A DNA stretch of 40,444 nucleotides from Xanthomonas maliensis (GTDB lineage: Bacteria > Pseudomonadota > Gammaproteobacteria > Xanthomonadales > Xanthomonadaceae). The stretch covers positions 1 to 40,444 of the forward strand of contig NZ_NSET01000041.1 in assembly GCF_009192945.1 (NCBI RefSeq). Reading direction: 5' to 3'. Positions 36,995 to 40,444 of this stretch are shown piece after piece. Numbering within the stretch: the first letter of the stretch is position 1; each line of letters starts with the position of its first letter. A program made the translations under genes and the position numbers. The notes below the pieces were generated by a model. The model saw only the letters and a list, made by a program, of their open reading frames with translations, ran no database searches and was not told where the DNA came from.

Positions 36995-39900
36995 GTGGGC
37001 TTTTCGACCCTCTTCATCCGCCGTCCGATCGCCACCTCGCTGTTGATGGCCGGGATCCTGCTGTTGGGCATCCTCGGCTATCGCCAGCTGCCGGTGTCGG
37101 CATTGCCGGAAATCGATGCGCCCAGCCTGGTGGTGACCACCCAGTACCCCGGCGCCAACGCCACCACCATGGCCTCGTTGGTGACCACGCCGCTGGAGCG
37201 GCAGTTCGGGCAGATCTCCGGGCTGCAGATGATGACGTCCGACTCCTCGGCCGGGCTGTCGACGATCATTCTGCAGTTCTCGATGGAGCGCGACATCGAT
37301 ATCGCCGCGCAGGACGTGCAGGCGGCGATCCGTCAGGCCACGCTGCCGTCCTCGCTGCCCTATCAACCGGTCTACAACCGGGTCAATCCGGCCGATGCAG
37401 CCATCCTCACGCTCAAGCTGACCTCCGACACGCTGCCGCTGCGTGACGTCAACAACTACGCCGACTCGATCCTGGCCCAACGCTTGTCGCAGGTGCCGGG
37501 TGTGGGGCTGGTGTCCATCGCCGGCAACGTGCGGCCGGCGGTCCGCATCCAGGTCAATCCGGCGCAGCTGTCCAACATGGGCCTGACCATGGAGTCGCTG
37601 CGCAGCGCGCTGACCCAGACCAACGTCAGCGCGCCCAAGGGCTCGCTCAACGGCAAGACCCAGTCTTACAGCATCGGCACCAACGACCAGCTCACCGACG
37701 CGGCACAGTACCGCGACACCATCATCAGCTACAAGGACGGCGCACCGGTGCGGCTGGCCGATGTGGCCAAGGTGGTCGATGGCGTCGAGAACGACCAGCT
37801 GGCGGCCTGGGCCGATGGCAAGCCTGCAGTGCTGCTGGAGATCCGCCGCCAGCCCGGTGCCAACATCGTGCAGACCGTCGAGCAGATCCGCGGCATCCTG
37901 CCGCAGTTGCAGGCGGTGCTGCCTGCAAACGTGCACTTGGACGTGTTCTCCGACCGCACCGAAACCATTCGCGCCTCGGTGCATGAGGTCAAGTTCACCC
38001 TGGTGCTGACCATCGGCCTGGTGGTGGCGGTGATCTTCGTGTTCCTGCGGCGGCTGTGGGCCACCATCATTCCGTCGGTGGCGGTGCCGCTGTCGCTGGC
38101 CGGCACCTTCGGGGTAATGGCCTTCGCCGGCATGTCGCTGGACAATCTGTCGCTGATGGCGCTGGTGGTGGCCACCGGTTTCGTGGTCGACGATGCGATC
38201 GTGATGATCGAGAACATCGTGCGCTACATCGAACAGGGCAAGACCGGCCAGGAGGCGGCGGAGATCGGTGCCCGCCAGATCGGCTTCACCGTGCTGTCGT
38301 TGACGGTCTCGCTGGTGGCGGTGTTCCTGCCGCTGCTGTTGATGCCTGGCGTCACCGGACGGCTGTTCCACGAGTTCGCCTGGGTGCTGTCGATCGCGGT
38401 GGTGATCTCGATGCTGGTGTCGCTGACGCTGACGCCGATGATGTGCGCCTACCTGCTCAAGCCCGATGCGCTGCCCGAAGGCGAGGACGCGCACGAGCGT
38501 GCCGCTGCGGCCGGCAAGACCAACCTGTGGACGCGCACGGTCGGCCTGTACGAGCGCAGCCTGGATTGGGTGCTGGCCCACCAGCGCCTGACCCTGGGCG
38601 TGGCGATCGGCGCGGTGGCGCTGACCGTGGTGCTGTACATCGTCATCCCCAAGGGTTTGTTGCCCGAGCAGGACACCGGCCTGATCACCGGCGTGGTGCA
38701 GGCTGACCAAAACGTCGCCTTCCCGCAGATGGAACAGCGCACCCAGGCGGTGGCCGAGGCCTTGCGCAAGGATCCGGCGGTCACCGGCGTGGCTGCCTTC
38801 ATCGGCGCCGGTTCGATGAACCCCACGCTCAACCAGGGCCAGCTGTCGATCGTGCTGAAAACGCGCGGCGACCGCGACAGCCTGGAGGACATCCTGCCGC
38901 GCCTGCAGCAGGCAGCCGCCGGCATTCCCGGTGTGGCCTTGTTCCTCAAGCCGGTGCAGGACGTCACCCTGGATACGCGTGTGGCCGCCACCGAGTACCA
39001 GTACTCGCTGTCGGATGTGGACAGCAGCGAGTTGGCCGGCTGGGCCACGCGCATGACCGACGCGATGCGCAAGCTGCCCGAGCTGGCCGATGTGGACAAC
39101 AACCTGGCCAGCCAGGGCCGGGCGCTGGAACTGACCATCGATCGTGACAAGGCCAGCATGCTGGGCGTGCCGATGCAGACCATCGACGACACGCTCTACG
39201 ACGCCTTCGGCCAGCGCCAGATCTCCACCATCTTCACCGAACTCAATCAGTACCGGGTGGTGCTGGAGGTCGCGCCGGAATTCCGCAGCAGTACTGCGCT
39301 AATGAACCAACTGGCGGTGGCCAGCAACGGCAGCGGCGCATTGACCGGCACCAATGCCACCAGCTTCGGCCAGGTGAGTTCGTCCAACTCCTCCACTGCC
39401 ACCGGCGTGGGCAACCGCAACACCGGCATCGTGGTCGGCGGCGGCGCGATCATTCCGCTGGCGGCGCTGGCCGAGGCCAAGGTCACCAATACCCCGCTGG
39501 TGGTCAGCCACCAGCAACAGCTGCCGGCGGTGACCATCTCCTTCAACCTGGCCCCGGGCCATTCGCTGTCGCAGGCGGTGATGGCAATCGAGCAGGCACG
39601 CGCGCAATTGAAGATCCCCACCCAGGTCCATGCCGAATTCGTCGGCAAGGCCGCCGAGTTCACCGGCAGCCAGACCGACGTGGTGTGGTTGCTGCTGGCC
39701 TCGATCGTGGTGATCTACATCGTGCTCGGCGTGCTCTATGAGAGCTACATCCATCCGCTGACGATCATTTCCACGCTGCCGCCAGCGGGTGTCGGTGCAT
39801 TGCTGGCGCTGATGCTGTGCGGCCTGAGCCTGTCGGTGGACGGCATCGTCGGCATCGTGCTGCTGATCGGCATCGTCAAGAAGAACGCCATCATGATGAT

Positions 39901-40228
39901 CGACTTCGCCATCGAGGCCAGGCGCACCGGCGTCAGCGCCCACGATGCGATTCGCCGCGCCTGCCTGCTGCGCTTCCGCCCGATCATGATGACCACCGCC
40001 GCGGCAATGCTCGGCGCCCTGCCGCTGGCGCTGGGCACCGGCATCGGCTCGGAACTGCGTCGCCCGCTCGGCATCGCCATCGTCGGTGGCCTGCTGCTGT
40101 CGCAGCTGGTCACCCTGTACACCACTCCGGTGATCTATCTGTACATGGAACGCGCCGGCGAACGCGTACGTGCATGGCGCGTACGCCGCGCGGCGATGGC
40201 CGCTGGACAGGCAGGAGAGCGGGCATGA
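36995..40228 (+). CDS. RND multidrug efflux pump (MdtB/MdtC-like), with a periplasmic insertion
   Basis: A 1077-residue HAE-1 family proton-driven pump with 12 transmembrane helices in two halves and two large periplasmic loops. The N-terminus (GFSTLFIRRPIATSLLMAGILLLGILGYRQLPVSALPEID) is typical of MdtB/C. The proton-relay aspartates are in VATGFVVDDAIVMIENIV (TM4), and the second-half relay VLLIGIVKKNAIMMIDFAIEA (TM10) is intact. MdtB/C-type pumps are about 1025-1040 residues; the extra length matches a Ser/Thr/Gly/Asn-rich insert at about 772-822 (SNGSGALTGTNATSF...VVGGGA) in the second periplasmic loop. The GTG start at 36995 follows AAGGA. No outer-membrane factor or second pump gene is visible before the window ends. 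Confidence 0.95.
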   Translation: MGFSTLFIRRPIATSLLMAGILLLGILGYRQLPVSALPEIDAPSLVVTTQYPGANATTMASLVTTPLERQFGQISGLQMMTSDSSAGLSTIILQFSMERDIDIAAQDVQAAIRQATLPSSLPYQPVYNRVNPADAAILTLKLTSDTLPLRDVNNYADSILAQRLSQVPGVGLVSIAGNVRPAVRIQVNPAQLSNMGLTMESLRSALTQTNVSAPKGSLNGKTQSYSIGTNDQLTDAAQYRDTIISYKDGAPVRLADVAKVVDGVENDQLAAWADGKPAVLLEIRRQPGANIVQTVEQIRGILPQLQAVLPANVHLDVFSDRTETIRASVHEVKFTLVLTIGLVVAVIFVFLRRLWATIIPSVAVPLSLAGTFGVMAFAGMSLDNLSLMALVVATGFVVDDAIVMIENIVRYIEQGKTGQEAAEIGARQIGFTVLSLTVSLVAVFLPLLLMPGVTGRLFHEFAWVLSIAVVISMLVSLTLTPMMCAYLLKPDALPEGEDAHERAAAAGKTNLWTRTVGLYERSLDWVLAHQRLTLGVAIGAVALTVVLYIVIPKGLLPEQDTGLITGVVQADQNVAFPQMEQRTQAVAEALRKDPAVTGVAAFIGAGSMNPTLNQGQLSIVLKTRGDRDSLEDILPRLQQAAAGIPGVALFLKPVQDVTLDTRVAATEYQYSLSDVDSSELAGWATRMTDAMRKLPELADVDNNLASQGRALELTIDRDKASMLGVPMQTIDDTLYDAFGQRQISTIFTELNQYRVVLEVAPEFRSSTALMNQLAVASNGSGALTGTNATSFGQVSSSNSSTATGVGNRNTGIVVGGGAIIPLAALAEAKVTNTPLVVSHQQQLPAVTISFNLAPGHSLSQAVMAIEQARAQLKIPTQVHAEFVGKAAEFTGSQTDVVWLLLASIVVIYIVLGVLYESYIHPLTIISTLPPAGVGALLALMLCGLSLSVDGIVGIVLLIGIVKKNAIMMIDFAIEARRTGVSAHDAIRRACLLRFRPIMMTTAAAMLGALPLALGTGIGSELRRPLGIAIVGGLLLSQLVTLYTTPVIYLYMERAGERVRAWRVRRAAMAAGQAGERA

Positions 40229-40237
40229 GGCTTAATG

Positions 40238-40400
40238 AAGCCGGGGCTCGGGACCCGGGACCCGGGACCCGGGGAAGGCAACAGCAACAACAACAGCAAA
40301 CGCAACAGCAACAGCAACAGCAACAGCGGGCGGGGGAGTGGAGTCAGCCGACGCCTCCCCCTCCGGGACCCCCGTCCCCGGGCCCGAGTCCCCGGCTCTT
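40238..40400. repeat. G-rich imperfect inverted repeat around a microsatellite
   Basis: A left arm at 40238-40274 (three tandem GGGACCC units at 40250-40270) and a diverged, inverted right arm at about 40365-40400 flank a CAACAG microsatellite and a G-rich segment. The arms share a GGGACCC/CCGGGG alphabet in opposite orientation. This looks like a degenerate intergenic repeat of the type spread in Xanthomonas genomes, but I cannot count copies from one window. It starts 10 bases after the pump stop codon. Confidence 0.6.
40279..40327. repeat. CAACAG microsatellite
   Basis: Imperfect 6-base repeats of CAACAG/CAACAA, interrupted once by AAACG, run over about 49 bases. Such tracts can change length by slippage. 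The minus strand here reads as a low-complexity Val/Ala frame that I do not consider a gene. No new gene start is visible from 40328 to 40444. Confidence 0.7.
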
Positions 40401-40444
40401 CTCTCCCCCACCGTCGCCCTCCACCCGAACAACGCCATCGGTCG

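Noticed and set aside
35642..38710. A 1022-codon open frame on the minus strand across the RND adaptor and pump genes
   Set aside because: It is His/Arg/Gln-rich with no domain pattern and opposes two clear RND genes; G+C-rich codon structure commonly leaves the complementary frame open.
40232..40438. Minus-strand small gene over the CAACAG repeats
   Set aside because: Its Val/Ala repeats simply reflect the microsatellite, and there is no ribosome site or family match.

Overview
The window is high-G+C chromosomal DNA whose gene content and order point to a plant-associated gammaproteobacterium of the Lysobacteraceae, most likely Xanthomonas. The indicators are the rhlB-ftsE-ftsX...ung...rpoH block, a monomeric isocitrate dehydrogenase followed by aceK, Rho with a long Gly/Gln/Asn-rich N-terminal extension, and G-rich repeats with a CAACAG microsatellite. 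This is inference from families and synteny; no database search was possible. No rRNA, tRNA, CRISPR array, intact insertion sequence or prophage was seen.

Layout. 1-597 holds no convincing gene. 598-2048 carries two overlapping DUF4124-type secreted proteins, followed by a PH/SHOCT protein, an SDR oxidoreductase, a small lipoprotein, the SppA signal peptide peptidase and a MATE exporter. 8208-9804 (minus) encodes a sigma-factor-like protein with a membrane anchor, overlapped by a DUF3106 protein. A 445-base divergent spacer with a perfect palindrome of two DnaA-box consensus sequences separates these from priA. 12500-16771 has small membrane proteins, a MAPEG protein, an NYN-LOTUS protein translationally coupled to a membrane protein, a type II NADH dehydrogenase and a TRIC/UPF0126 channel protein.

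17038-23089 (minus) is an envelope, repair and stress block: rhlB, ftsE, ftsX, a double-receiver response regulator, ung and rpoH. The usual ftsEX-rpoH neighbourhood is interrupted here by the regulator and ung, and rpoH has its own sigma-E-like promoter candidate. Opposite it lie trxA and rho. Downstream of rho are a four-repeat COG4705 membrane protein and then a degenerate copy of the 3' end of rho.

26913-31056 (minus) carries aceK and the monomeric NADP-isocitrate dehydrogenase gene, a TCA/glyoxylate branch-point pair. A SWIM zinc-finger gene at 31258-31862 is broken by a frameshift and a stop. Then come a lipoprotein, a LysM protein, queF (queuosine synthesis) and a secreted M20 amidohydrolase. 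The window ends with an RND efflux adaptor and pump gene pair and a G-rich/CAACAG repeat element that runs to the edge.

Most plausible leads: the rho 3'-end duplication, the DnaA-box palindrome at the priA divergent promoter, the fused sigma/membrane protein with its DUF3106 partner, the pseudo-receiver regulator inserted between ftsX and rpoH, and AceK next to a monomeric (not dimeric) isocitrate dehydrogenase. I did not find anything I would claim as a wholly new system.
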